DNA of 47,580 nt from Ruminococcaceae bacterium UBA5401 (GTDB lineage Bacteria > Bacillota > Clostridia > Oscillospirales > Acutalibacteraceae). Each line of letters begins with the position of its first letter. Positions within the stretch are counted from its first letter, which is position 1. The stretch lies in contig DHOB01000082.1 in NCBI GenBank assembly GCA_002409675.1, forward strand, positions 23,514-71,093. The letters are read 5' to 3'. Made by a program: the position numbers and the translations under genes. Shown one piece after another: positions 1-8,083 of the stretch. The notes beneath the pieces are model-generated. The model made no database searches and was not told the DNA's origin. It was given only the letters and a program-made list of their open reading frames with translations.

Positions 1-748
1 GCATCACGCCGTCCAGGATATTGCTTTCGCCGATAAAATCCGCGACGAAGGCGTTCTTCGGCTCGTTGTAGATATCCAGTGGCGTGCCGATCTGCTGGAT
101 GGCGCCCTGGTCCATCACGACGACTTCGTCGGACATGGAGAGCGCCTCCTCCTGGTCGTGCGTGACGAACAGGAACGTGATGCCGGTCTGCTGCTGGATT
201 CTTTTGAGCTCGACCTGCATGTCCTTGCGCAGCTTGAGATCCAGCGCGCCGAGCGGCTCGTCCAGCAGAAGGACCTTCGGCTCGTTGGCGAGCGCCCGCG
301 CGATGGCGACGCGCTGCTGCTGCCCGCCGGAAAGCAGGTTCACGTTGCGGTGCTCGAAGCCGTTCAGGTCCACGAGGTTCAGCATCTGGCCGACGCGGGC
401 CTTGATTTCGCGCTCGCTTTTGCCGTGCACGCGCATGCCGAACGCCACGTTGTCGTACACGTTCAGGTGCGGGAAAAGCGCGTATTTCTGAAAGATGGTG
501 TTGACTTCCCGCCGGTGGGGCGGAAGGTCCGTGATTCTGCGGCCGTTGAAATAGACGTCGCCGGCGTCCGGCCTGACGAAGCCGCCGATGATCCTCAGAG
601 TCGTGGTCTTGCCGCAGCCGGAAGGGCCGAGCAGCGTGACAAACTCCCCGTCCCCGAGGTCCAGGTTGAAGTCCCGGAGCACGGGCACCCCGTCGAACGC
701 GACCGAGATGCCCTTGAGCGAAACGATGGGTGTTCTTTCCATTTTCAT
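1..748 (-). CDS. potA: Spermidine/putrescine-type ABC transporter ATP-binding protein PotA (3' end cut by window edge)
   Basis: This is the cytoplasmic ATPase that powers a polyamine-type importer. The reading frame runs off the left edge, so the C-terminal regulatory (TOBE) part is missing. Visible in order are Walker A (GPSGCGKTTT), the Q-loop (FQKYALFPH), the ABC signature (LSGGQQQRVA), Walker B (VLLLDEPLGALD) and the switch His (VTHDQEEA). The start at 748 follows AAAGGGG; a second ATG at 742 sits 10 bases from the same site and is an equally good choice. The gene is preceded by its own consensus promoter and a leader of about 150 bases, so it probably begins an operon that continues outside the window. 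It is a second PotA, separate from the one at 15107-16180. The family is clear; the substrate is inferred. Confidence 0.9.
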   Translation of the reverse strand, partial: MKMERTPIVSLKGISVAFDGVPVLRDFNLDLGDGEFVTLLGPSGCGKTTTLRIIGGFVRPDAGDVYFNGRRITDLPPHRREVNTIFQKYALFPHLNVYDNVAFGMRVHGKSEREIKARVGQMLNLVDLNGFEHRNVNLLSGGQQQRVAIARALANEPKVLLLDEPLGALDLKLRKDMQVELKRIQQQTGITFLFVTHDQEEALSMSDEVVVMDQGAIQQIGTPLDIYNEPKNAFVADFIGESNILDGVM

Positions 749-907
749 GCATCCCCTTTGCGGTAATATGAAAAGTTGCGCAAAGCCGAAACACTTCAGC
801 GCAATCCCGGCAGCACCGCTTTGGCATTGCCCCCCGCAAAGGATTTTTCGCAGCCCGCAGGCTGCGGCAATCAGCGCCGCCGGTCAGATGCAAACGCAAC
901 ATATCAA

Positions 908-936
908 ATAATAGAGGCGCGGGCCCCGTTTGTCAA
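908..936 (-). promoter_or_regulatory. Sigma-A promoter for the left-edge potA operon
   Basis: On the minus strand a perfect -35 (TTGACA, plus-strand 931-936) and a -10 TATTAT (908-913) are separated by exactly 17 bases. Transcription would start near 901 and give a leader of about 150 nt before the ATG at 748. The leader contains a perfect 7-bp hairpin (849-866, arms CGCAGCC/GGCTGCG). Confidence 0.8.
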
Positions 937-1122
937 TTATTTTTTTAAATTTTACCTGAATTTTTCATTGATTTTCAGAATCCCATAAATTTATTCCCGT
1001 AACTTTTCGGAATTTCTCCCGTTTGCTCACATATCCTGTGTCTTTTACCGAAAAATCCGGCCTTTTTTGTGGGTTTCTCTTTCGGCCCCTCCGCGCACCC
1101 CCGGGCGGGGCGCCGCCGGCAG

Positions 1123-1156
1123 AAAAAGGGCCCGGCCAGACGGCCGGACCCTTTTT
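1123..1156 (-). terminator. Intrinsic terminator downstream of the cyclase gene
   Basis: Fifteen-base arms (1123-1137 and 1142-1156) form a GC-rich stem with a 4-base loop, flanked by A5 on one side and T5 on the other. On the minus strand the single irregular pair is G-U, so the stem is uninterrupted in that direction, but the T-run on both strands makes it potentially bidirectional. It lies about 160 bases after the stop of the 1315-1893 gene. Confidence 0.75.
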
Positions 1157-1314
1157 CGTTCGCTTGAGGGGTATATTGAGGAGGGTAGAACATGTATCAG
1201 AGAGCGGTGCGGCTCCGCTGTTCTGATTACGGTTTTCATTATAGCGCCCATGCACAAAAAGGTTGTGAAGAAGTTATGAATTCGTTGTTAATTTTTTATA
1301 AAGCAAAATCCTGC

Positions 1315-1893
1315 TTATTCCCGCAGCAGAACCGCGCGGACCGGCGCGGCCTCCGCCCCGCCCAGAAGCAGCGGCAGCGCAATCAGGCGGTAGTCCCCCG
1401 GCTCCGCGCGGGAAAGGTCCAGCCCTTCCAGCAGCGGCACGCCCGCGCCCAGCAGCTCGCGGTGGGGGGCGGCCTCGTCGTCCGGCGCGCCGACGCTCGC
1501 GGCGTCCGTGCCGACCAGCAGGAAGCCCGCGTCCGCCAGCGCGAACGCCGCGCTCTGCGAGAGGAAGGCCCCGCCGCCGCCTTTGAACAGGATGCGCCTC
1601 TGCGACCGCGGGGCCAGGCGGTCGATGTCCGCGCCGGTCACGATGCCGGAGGCCTCCGCGACGGTGCAGGGACCGATGCAGCGGCCGAGCGCCACTTTGT
1701 CGACGGAATCCCCGCCGTCGATGAAGTGCAGCGGGGCGTCCAGATGCGTCGCGCTGTGGCAGCAGGCGTAAAAGCCGGAAAGGTTGCAGTCGTCCCCCAT
1801 GTCCATCCTGCGCACAAGGTCGCGCCGGGGGGCCGGGTCGCCCGGATAGGGCGCCGCAGAGAAAAGCTCGCGCGAGATGTCGATGATTTTCAT
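1315..1893 (-). CDS. Cyclase family protein (kynurenine formamidase-like metal hydrolase)
   Basis: A 192-residue protein of the PF04199 cyclase / kynurenine formamidase fold. The family metal-binding motif HxxTHxDxPxH is present as H46-S-A-T-H50-L-D52-A-P-L-H56, and a second conserved segment (LLVGTDAASVG) follows later. Members hydrolyse amide or ester bonds in small molecules with a divalent metal; the substrate here is unknown, and no tryptophan-degradation neighbours are present to support kynurenine. The ATG overlaps the stop of the MTA/SAH nucleosidase gene by 4 bases (ATGA), so the two are translationally coupled in an operon with the PPK2 gene. A terminator lies downstream at 1123-1156. 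Confidence 0.85.
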   Translation of the reverse strand: MKIIDISRELFSAAPYPGDPAPRRDLVRRMDMGDDCNLSGFYACCHSATHLDAPLHFIDGGDSVDKVALGRCIGPCTVAEASGIVTGADIDRLAPRSQRRILFKGGGGAFLSQSAAFALADAGFLLVGTDAASVGAPDDEAAPHRELLGAGVPLLEGLDLSRAEPGDYRLIALPLLLGGAEAAPVRAVLLRE

Positions 1894-2597
1894 GGTTCCG
1901 GCCGCCCGATCTTCGGCAGGATTCTGACGACGAGGTCGGCCGTTTTATGCGCGGAGCGCGCCGCGAAAACGGAAAAATCGACGGCCGCCTTCTCGTCCGC
2001 ATTGTCCGAAATCACGCGGACCGCGACGAACGGCACGCCGTTCATATAGCAGACCTGCGCAATGCTGCCGCCCTCCATCTCGCAGGCGCAGGCGCCGAAC
2101 TCCCGCGCGATGCGCCCGAGGCGGTCCGCGTCGCTGATGAACTGGTCGCCCGTGGCGACCACGCCGGCGTGCACCTTCCCGGGGCCGTAGATGCCGCGGG
2201 CGGCGGCGAGGACGAGCGCCTCCAGCGGGCGCGACGCCGGGATGACCGTGAGGTTCAGCCCGCTGATTCTGCCCTTCGGGTCGCCGAGGGCGGAAGTGTC
2301 CATATCGTGCTGCACCAGGCCGGTGGAGACGACCACATCGCCGATATGGATGCCCTTCCCGATTCCGCCCGCGACGCCGACGTTCACGACGGCCTCCGGC
2401 GACCAGTTCAGGATCATGGTCTGGGCGCAGACGGCGGCGGCGACCTTCCCCACCCCGCACCGCGCGACCACGCAGTCCGTTCCGGCGATTTTTCCCGAGC
2501 GGTAGGCGATTCCGCTCACGGTTTTCGACGTGCCGCCCTCCATCCGCTTCAGCAGATTTTCCACTTCGACGGCCATGGCCCCGATGATTCCGATCAT
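1890..2597 (-). CDS. mtnN: 5'-methylthioadenosine/S-adenosylhomocysteine nucleosidase
   Basis: Cytoplasmic nucleosidase that cleaves adenine from MTA and SAH, products of polyamine synthesis and SAM-dependent methylation. The 235-residue length is normal. Aligned with the E. coli enzyme, all catalytic positions are present: E11 (IIGAMAVEVE), E175 in the CEMEGG segment, and D198 in ISDNAD; the GVAGG phosphate/ribose loop is at about 74-78. The ATG at 2597 follows a strong GGAGGTG site. It sits 28 bases behind the PPK2 gene and overlaps the cyclase gene by 4 bases. Adenine released here could feed back to AMP and then to ADP by the upstream PPK2 enzyme; that link is inference. Confidence 0.95.
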   Translation of the reverse strand: MIGIIGAMAVEVENLLKRMEGGTSKTVSGIAYRSGKIAGTDCVVARCGVGKVAAAVCAQTMILNWSPEAVVNVGVAGGIGKGIHIGDVVVSTGLVQHDMDTSALGDPKGRISGLNLTVIPASRPLEALVLAAARGIYGPGKVHAGVVATGDQFISDADRLGRIAREFGACACEMEGGSIAQVCYMNGVPFVAVRVISDNADEKAAVDFSVFAARSAHKTADLVVRILPKIGRPEP

Positions 2598-2625
2598 GAA
2601 AGCACCTCCAAAAATTTTCCGGTCC

Positions 2626-4119
2626 TCAGCGCAGCCGCGCCCGGAGGGTATCCGTGATGATGCGGAGCGCCTGGATGCGCCCGAATTTCTTGTCCTGCGA
2701 CTCGACGATGTGCCAGGGCGCGGATTCGGTGGAGGTGTACCGCAGCATGTCGTTCACGCAGACCTCGTACTGGTCCCATTTGCTGCGGTTGCGCCAGTCC
2801 TCATCCGTGATTTTCCACTGCTTCGCGGGCGTCCTCTGCCGGTCCTGAAAGCGGCGGAGCTGCTCGTTTTTGTCAATCTGCAGCCAGAATTTTATCACGA
2901 CGGCGCCCCAGTCGCAGAGCTGGCGCTCGAACTCGTCGATTTCGCGGTAGGCGCGGAGCCACTCCGCCCGGGTGCAGAAGCCCTCCACCCGCTCCACCAG
3001 CACGCGGCCGTACCAGCTGCGGTCAAAGATGGCGATGTGCCCGTCGCGGGGCAGGTTGACCCAGAACCGCCACAGGTAATGCCGGGCGGCCTCGTCCGGG
3101 GTGGGGGCCGCGATGGGGACGACCGCATAGCCGCGCGGGTCCAGCGCCCGCGCGACCCGGCGGATGTTGCCGCCCTTCCCGGCGGCGTCCCACCCCTCGT
3201 AGACCAGAACGGCGGGCACCTTTTTGCGGTAGAGCCTGCCGTGCAGCTCGCTCAGAAGCTCCTGCTGCTTTTCCAGCTCTCTGCGGTAGGTCTTTTCGTC
3301 GAGCGCGCGGTCCAGCTTTACGTCGGCGAGCTTGGGCATGGGCACCAGCGGAAAGCCGCCGGGCAGCGGCGCGGTTTCCGGCTCCGCCTGCGCGCCCGGT
3401 GCGCGGGAGAGCGCCTCCTCCATCTTCTGCGCCGTGATGCGGAACACCTCCAGTGCGGCGGCCTTCCGGTCCATGCCGGAGACCACGTGCCAGCGGGCGC
3501 AGGCGGTGTCGGTGTAGCCGAGCATCTCGTCGAACGCCCGAAAATACCGGTCGTACCGGTGGTTGCGCCGCCAGTCCCGCTCCGTGACGCGCCAGGCGGT
3601 GTCCTTGTCCCGCACCAGCTTCTCGAACCGTTTTTTCTGTTCTTTGCGGCTGATGTGCAGGAAGAATTTCAAAATCAGGTATCCGCCGTCCGTGAGCTGG
3701 CGCTCCAGGATATTGATGTCGTTCATGCGGCGGACGGCTTCCGCATCATCTAAGTCTTCCTCGATGCGCGCCGTGGAGACATCCATATACCAGCTCCGGT
3801 CCAGCACGGCGATCTGCCCTTTCGGCGGAATCACGCGCCAGTAGCGCCACAGGACCGGCTCGCGCCGCTCCAGCTTCGTGGGGGCGGTGAAGGAATAGAC
3901 CTTGAACCCGCGCGGGTCCAGGTTCAGAATCAGGTCGGAAATCAGGCCGCCCTTGCCGGCGGCGCCCCATCCCTCGAACAGGAGAATCACCGGCAGCCCC
4001 TTTTTCCGGACGGCCTGCTGGAGCAGCGAAAGGCGCGCGCCGAGCGCCTCCGTCTGCTTTTTAATCTTCCCGCCGTCCCTTTCGGGCTCTTCCCCGGTCC
4101 GTTCAAAATCCTGCAGCAT
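2626..4119 (-). CDS. pap: Polyphosphate:AMP phosphotransferase, tandem PPK2 domains
   Basis: A 497-residue protein made of two PPK2 (polyphosphate kinase 2) domains, roughly 20-235 and 265-490. Two-domain (class II) PPK2 enzymes transfer phosphate from polyphosphate to AMP, giving ADP. The C-terminal domain has an intact Walker A (EGWDAAGKGG, K315), Walker B (IFDRSWYGR, about 364-372) and the lid segment VLVERVEG. The N-terminal domain keeps K56 and the DRSWY box but has Gly52 in place of the conserved Asp (EGWGAAGKGG), and its lid reads MDVSTARIEE, lacking the usual GRVLVER residues. In the studied class II enzymes the C-terminal domain is the active one, which fits. The start follows GGGAGGAG. 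It begins the ppk2-mtnN-cyclase operon. Confidence 0.9.
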   Translation of the reverse strand: MLQDFERTGEEPERDGGKIKKQTEALGARLSLLQQAVRKKGLPVILLFEGWGAAGKGGLISDLILNLDPRGFKVYSFTAPTKLERREPVLWRYWRVIPPKGQIAVLDRSWYMDVSTARIEEDLDDAEAVRRMNDINILERQLTDGGYLILKFFLHISRKEQKKRFEKLVRDKDTAWRVTERDWRRNHRYDRYFRAFDEMLGYTDTACARWHVVSGMDRKAAALEVFRITAQKMEEALSRAPGAQAEPETAPLPGGFPLVPMPKLADVKLDRALDEKTYRRELEKQQELLSELHGRLYRKKVPAVLVYEGWDAAGKGGNIRRVARALDPRGYAVVPIAAPTPDEAARHYLWRFWVNLPRDGHIAIFDRSWYGRVLVERVEGFCTRAEWLRAYREIDEFERQLCDWGAVVIKFWLQIDKNEQLRRFQDRQRTPAKQWKITDEDWRNRSKWDQYEVCVNDMLRYTSTESAPWHIVESQDKKFGRIQALRIITDTLRARLR

Positions 4120-4208
4120 ACTGCTCCTCCCTTTCCAGATTCTTTTTTATTTTTCATGGCTTTTCTGAAATCATGCGAAAGGCCGTGAAAAAGGAAAAAG
4201 CCCGTTTT

Positions 4209-4790
4209 TTACAGCCGCGCCGCAAGCTCGCGGAACTGCTCGTAGCTCATCAGGCTGCTGAGCACCCCGGGAAGCGACGAGGGCGAAAGATGCTCCGGCA
4301 GGTCCAGCGCGCGCAGAAGCGCCAGCCGCCTGCGCGCGCTGTTCTCGCCGCCCGAAAGCCCCGCCAGGTACAAATCGGTCTTGGTGATGGGCCTGCCCGC
4401 CGGGGGCTGCGGCGCGCAGTCTACGCCCGCGCGCCGCAGCGCCTGCAGAATCGCCTGCGCCGGGGCGCCCTCCACGCCCAGCTTGCCCTCGCGGGAAGGC
4501 CTGCGCTTGCGCTTTTCCTTGCCGAAAAGGTCCGGCAGGTAGGCGTGCTTGATTTTTTCCGGCGGAATGGCGCCGGAAAGGTAATGGCGAATCAGGAACC
4601 CGGCGGCGTCGCTGTCGGTCAGGACGACCAGGCCGCGCGTGTCCGCCAGGCGGCGCAGAAGGGCCATCCGCCGCCCGTCCTTGAAGATGCGGAACCCGCC
4701 GGTCTCCAGAATCAGGCCGTCAATCAGCGAAGCGAGGCGGATTCTGTCGTATTTTCCCTCGACGACGACGGCTTCCTTCACGTGAATCAA
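4209..4790 (-). CDS. rnmV: Ribonuclease M5 (5S rRNA maturation)
   Basis: TOPRIM-domain nuclease that trims precursor 5S rRNA in Firmicutes, working with ribosomal protein L18. From a TTG start it is 193 residues, normal for the family. TOPRIM residues are visible: E11 in VVVEGKYD, and D59/D61 in LTDSDAAGF. The C-terminal part (from about 100) has the usual RnmV extension with the ITKTDLYLAGLSGG motif. I chose TTG at 4790 because it overlaps the holA stop as TTGA and lies 8 bases from GGGGAG; a GTG at 4781 is possible. A longer frame reaching 4943 would run deep into holA and is unlikely. Confidence 0.9.
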   Translation of the reverse strand: MIHVKEAVVVEGKYDRIRLASLIDGLILETGGFRIFKDGRRMALLRRLADTRGLVVLTDSDAAGFLIRHYLSGAIPPEKIKHAYLPDLFGKEKRKRRPSREGKLGVEGAPAQAILQALRRAGVDCAPQPPAGRPITKTDLYLAGLSGGENSARRRLALLRALDLPEHLSPSSLPGVLSSLMSYEQFRELAARL

Positions 4791-5842
4791 CCGTCCTTCT
4801 CCCCTTTCGCAAGGACGAGCAGCCGCGCGACCAGCTTCTCCAGCATCAGGCGGCGGTCGCCGCGCGCGCTTTTGAGCGCGAGGTCCGTCTCCAGCAGAGC
4901 GTCCAGGCTTTCGCGCAGCATGGAGGAAGAAAAGCGGCCGCACAGGCGCTCCGCGTTGGTCAGGCGGAACTCCCTGCGCCTGTAGTCGAAATATTTGGCC
5001 GGCTCCGTCGCGGGGCGGCCGCTCTGCACGGCGGCGCGCACGCGGTACAGGTCCAGGTACGCCCCGGCCAGCACGGCGAGCACGGCGACCGGCTCCTCGT
5101 TCTGGTAGAACAGGCCGCCCAGGATGCGGTAGGCGCGGTCGCCGTCCCCCGCGAGGACGGCCTTCGAAAGGTCGAACACGCGCGCCTCCAGGTTGCGGAC
5201 GGCAAGGCGGTCCACGGTCTGCGCGGTGATTTCCCCGGAACCCGTAAAAGCGCAGAGCTTGTTCAGCTCGTTCAGGGCCGTGTGCATCCCCGTGCCGCAG
5301 CAGCCGAGCAGGCGGGCGGCGTTCTGCCGCGAGAGCGCGCAGCCCCGCCGGGCCGCCCCCGCGCAGAGCAGCTTTTCCATCTGCGCCTGCGTGCGCCCGC
5401 GAAGGGAGACGGTGGCGCCCGCTTTGCCCGCCTGGGCGAGGAATTTTTTCCAGCCCCTGTCCCTGCGCTCGTCGAACGCGATGGAGGGCAGGTAAATCAC
5501 CAGCACGCAGCTTTCCGGCAAATCGCCCAGAAGCTGCCCGAGCTTATTGGCCTCGCCCGCGCGCAGGGCGGGGACGTCCAAATCGGAGACCGCGACGCAT
5601 TTTCGCCGCGCCAGAACCGGCAGCGCCTCGACCGCGGCGGCAATGCCGTCCACGCCGGTCTCGCCGCCGTCGAACTTCTGCCGGTTGAAGTCGGCCGGAC
5701 CCTCGGCGCCCGCCTTGGCGAGAATTCTGCCGGCGTAGTATTCGACCAGGTATTTCTCCTCGCCGTACAGCACGTACAGTTTCTGAAAATCGGCGCTCTT
5801 AATCTGCTTTTTAAGCTCCGCTTCCGTAATCTCCGGCATCAT
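4787..5842 (-). CDS. holA: DNA polymerase III delta subunit (clamp loader)
   Basis: Delta subunit of the clamp loader, which opens the beta sliding clamp. The 351-residue protein has the HolA layout: an N-terminal degenerate AAA+ fold (KLYVLYGEEKYLVEYY, about 19-34), a lid, and a C-terminal collar domain ending near SARGDRRLMLEKLV. As in the family, there is no functional Walker A. The start is an ATGATG pair (5842/5839) behind GGGAGGGAG, overlapping the comEC stop. The comEC-holA order is the usual Firmicute arrangement (rpsT often follows; here rnmV does). The downstream rnmV overlaps it. Confidence 0.93.
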   Translation of the reverse strand: MMPEITEAELKKQIKSADFQKLYVLYGEEKYLVEYYAGRILAKAGAEGPADFNRQKFDGGETGVDGIAAAVEALPVLARRKCVAVSDLDVPALRAGEANKLGQLLGDLPESCVLVIYLPSIAFDERRDRGWKKFLAQAGKAGATVSLRGRTQAQMEKLLCAGAARRGCALSRQNAARLLGCCGTGMHTALNELNKLCAFTGSGEITAQTVDRLAVRNLEARVFDLSKAVLAGDGDRAYRILGGLFYQNEEPVAVLAVLAGAYLDLYRVRAAVQSGRPATEPAKYFDYRRREFRLTNAERLCGRFSSSMLRESLDALLETDLALKSARGDRRLMLEKLVARLLVLAKGEKDG

Positions 5843-8064
5843 TTCTCCCTCCCGATCGACAGGGTCCGGTCCCCTTTGAACTGCAGCACCACGTTTCCGC
5901 AGCCGCCCGTCCACAGGCGGCGCCTGTCCCGCGCCGCCGCGTCCGATTTTTTCAGGTCTCCGCCCTCCACGGCGAGCACCGTGCAGGCCGCGGGCGGCGT
6001 CTGCCCGGCGGGCGGGGCGTCCGTGACCAGAAAGTCCGGCGCACGCCATTCTTCCGGCAGAGCCGCCGCATCCGCCGCCCCCGGCAGCAGCAGCACGGAA
6101 ATGCCGCCCGCGCAGATCCGCGCGGCATCCGCCCCGCCGCACGACCGCGTCTCCACCGTCGCCGCGCCCCAGAGCGACACGCTCGCGTTCTGCCGGTACA
6201 GCACGCACCGCCCGGCCTTCGACGCGGCGGCCTGCAGGAAGCCGTCCACCCGGTTTCCCTGCCGCGACACCAGGCACCGCGGCGGGAACCGGCCGGCCAG
6301 CCCGGCGGCGCAGGCAAGCTCCTCCCGCTCGGCCGTCAGGACCTGGAGCGCGTCGAGGCTGCGGATGTTTTGCTGTTCCAGATAAGAGAGGACCGCGCCG
6401 GAATGATAGCCGCCGCATCCGACCACCGCCGCACGCCCGTCGCGCGTGAGCACGGCGGAAACGCCCGTGCCCGAATCCAGCACCGCCAGACGCACCGCGC
6501 CCCGCCGGGGAATCTGGTACGAGAACACGCCCGTCAGCAGCAGAATCACGGAAAGGCACGCGGCCTGCGGAAACAGCCGCCGGCCCCTGCCGAGCGCCAG
6601 CGCGGCGGCAAAAAGCAGCACCGTCCCCGCCAGCCAGAGCGGCACGAAGCCCTGCGAGGCGGAGCCCCCCGCCCCCGGCAGGCGGGCGAGCCACGCGGCG
6701 CACACCCGCATGTACTTTGCCAGCAGGCCCGCCGCCAGCGCGAACGGCATGGCCAGAGACGACTGCGGCAGCAGCAGGTTCAGCACGGCCGCCGCGCCGC
6801 CGAAGCCGATCATCAGCGAAGAGGGCACCAGCTCCAGCAGGTTGGCGAGCGGCGCGATGAAAGAAACCGAACCGAACGTCAGCAGCACCACCGGAAGGGT
6901 AAACAGGGTCGCCGCGACCGTCGTGGCCAGCACGCCGTCCACCGCCCGCACCAGCGGCGACAGGGCGGGCACCCGGTCCAGCCTGCCGTTCAGAAAGCGC
7001 GCCGCCGGCCCCGCGAGAAGCACCAGCCCGAGCGTCGCGGAAAACGAGAGCAGCAGGCCCACGTCCGCCGCGGCGTAGGGGTTGGCGAGGCAGATCAGCA
7101 GCACCGAGACGCACAGCGAATTGAGCGGGTCCGCCCGGCGCGAGAAAACCGAGGCGGCGAGCAGCAGCAGGCACATCACCCCGCTGCGCGTGACCGGCGG
7201 CACAAAGCAGGTCACGGCCATAAAACCGAGGACGCCGCACCCGGCCGCCGCGGCCGCCGCGCGCTTCGGCACCCGCAGGGACAGCAGCAGAAAAATCATC
7301 AGCTCCGCCACGGTCGCCATGTGCAGGCCGGAAACGGAGAGGATGTGCGAGATCCCGTCCGTCCGGAAGTCGGAAATCAGTCCGTCGGAAAGGCCGCCCG
7401 TGTCCCCCAGAAGGACGCCGTTCAGCAGGGCCGCCTCGTCGGGCGGAAGCAGGGCCTTCACAGATTCCAGCAGGCGCCGGCGCAGGGTCAGCGCGTAGTA
7501 GTACGGCGGCCTGGAAACCGGCGGCAGAATCCGGACGCCCTCGTACCCGTACAGGTAGGCGAACATCGCCACGCCTTTGGAGGCGTAGTACCCGCGCGAA
7601 GAATACCCTTCGCCCCCGGGCGGCAGAAACAGGTGGATCTTGCCCCGGATGCGGGAGTACGGCTCCGCCTCCGGCATCTTCTGCGCGGAAAGGCGGATCT
7701 TGAAGGGCCGCGGCAGCGCCTGCCCCTGCGCGCGGTCGACCCGCACGACGCAGTACCACCTGCCGTACCGCCGGACCGGCAGCTCGCAGACGGTCGCCTC
7801 CACCTGAAGGTCCCGCCCGTCCAGCGCGCGGGGCGGCTCGATGACAAAGCGCGTGTACAGGCAGAACGAGGCCAGCGCCACCGCCGCCGTGAGGAACGCG
7901 AGCGGGAACACCACGGCCCGGCGCGTGCGCCAGTAGACGAACGTGACGCCGGCCCCCGCGGCGCAGACCCACAGCAGAACGAACGAAACCGCCGCGCCGA
8001 AAAAAACGGCGGCTGCCAGTGTCAGCAGGGAGCAGAGCCCCACCAGCACGAGCGGCCGTTTCAT
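5839..8064 (-). CDS. comEC: ComEC/Rec2-type DNA-uptake channel with a degenerate C-terminal domain
   Basis: Polytopic membrane protein for DNA uptake in natural transformation. The 741-residue product has an N-terminal hydrophobic region with a soluble OB-like part (DUF4131, about 60-160), then the Competence core with the hallmark ISHILSVSGLHM and about eight membrane helices, and a C-terminal region (from about 520) in the place of the metallo-beta-lactamase-like domain. That domain is eroded: where ComEC proteins usually have a DTG box and a THPHxDH motif, this one has VGCGG and TAEREE, with no histidine cluster. The start at 8064 follows AAAGGGAG; upstream in-frame codons lack a ribosome site. 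Overlaps holA by 4 bases. Confidence 0.9.
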   Translation of the reverse strand: MKRPLVLVGLCSLLTLAAAVFFGAAVSFVLLWVCAAGAGVTFVYWRTRRAVVFPLAFLTAAVALASFCLYTRFVIEPPRALDGRDLQVEATVCELPVRRYGRWYCVVRVDRAQGQALPRPFKIRLSAQKMPEAEPYSRIRGKIHLFLPPGGEGYSSRGYYASKGVAMFAYLYGYEGVRILPPVSRPPYYYALTLRRRLLESVKALLPPDEAALLNGVLLGDTGGLSDGLISDFRTDGISHILSVSGLHMATVAELMIFLLLSLRVPKRAAAAAAGCGVLGFMAVTCFVPPVTRSGVMCLLLLAASVFSRRADPLNSLCVSVLLICLANPYAAADVGLLLSFSATLGLVLLAGPAARFLNGRLDRVPALSPLVRAVDGVLATTVAATLFTLPVVLLTFGSVSFIAPLANLLELVPSSLMIGFGGAAAVLNLLLPQSSLAMPFALAAGLLAKYMRVCAAWLARLPGAGGSASQGFVPLWLAGTVLLFAAALALGRGRRLFPQAACLSVILLLTGVFSYQIPRRGAVRLAVLDSGTGVSAVLTRDGRAAVVGCGGYHSGAVLSYLEQQNIRSLDALQVLTAEREELACAAGLAGRFPPRCLVSRQGNRVDGFLQAAASKAGRCVLYRQNASVSLWGAATVETRSCGGADAARICAGGISVLLLPGAADAAALPEEWRAPDFLVTDAPPAGQTPPAACTVLAVEGGDLKKSDAAARDRRRLWTGGCGNVVLQFKGDRTLSIGREK

Positions 8065-8083
8065 CCCATTTCTCCCTTTCCGG

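Larger units (their letters stand above)
749..1314. other. Non-coding stretch between the left potA and the cyclase gene
   Basis: No gene with a convincing start and family is seen here. It holds the potA promoter (908-936), an AT-rich block (930-1020), a strong bidirectional terminator (1123-1156), an imperfect hairpin (1196-1227, arms ATCAGA-AGCGG and CCGCT-TCTGAT) and a lone minus-strand TATAAT (1238-1243) without a well-spaced -35. The short open frames are GC-rich and carry no recognisable protein. Confidence 0.6.

Noticed and set aside
1196..1235. AGAGAGCGG on the plus strand, resembling the T-box Stem I AGAGA motif
   Set aside because: No GGGTGGTACC T-box sequence, terminator or synthetase follows on the plus strand.
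1192..2049. Plus-strand frame with a good GAGGAGG site and ATG at 1192
   Set aside because: The ribosome site is attractive, but the protein is antisense to the cyclase and mtnN genes and shows no family; treated as chance.
2626..4119. PPK2 gene as a gene fusion or duplication artefact
   Set aside because: Two-domain PPK2 proteins are a known normal class with the same N-terminal erosion.
4787..7972. A single 1061-codon minus-strand frame spanning holA and comEC
   Set aside because: The first part is an out-of-frame reading of comEC; only the last part (from 5842) is holA, with its own strong ribosome site.
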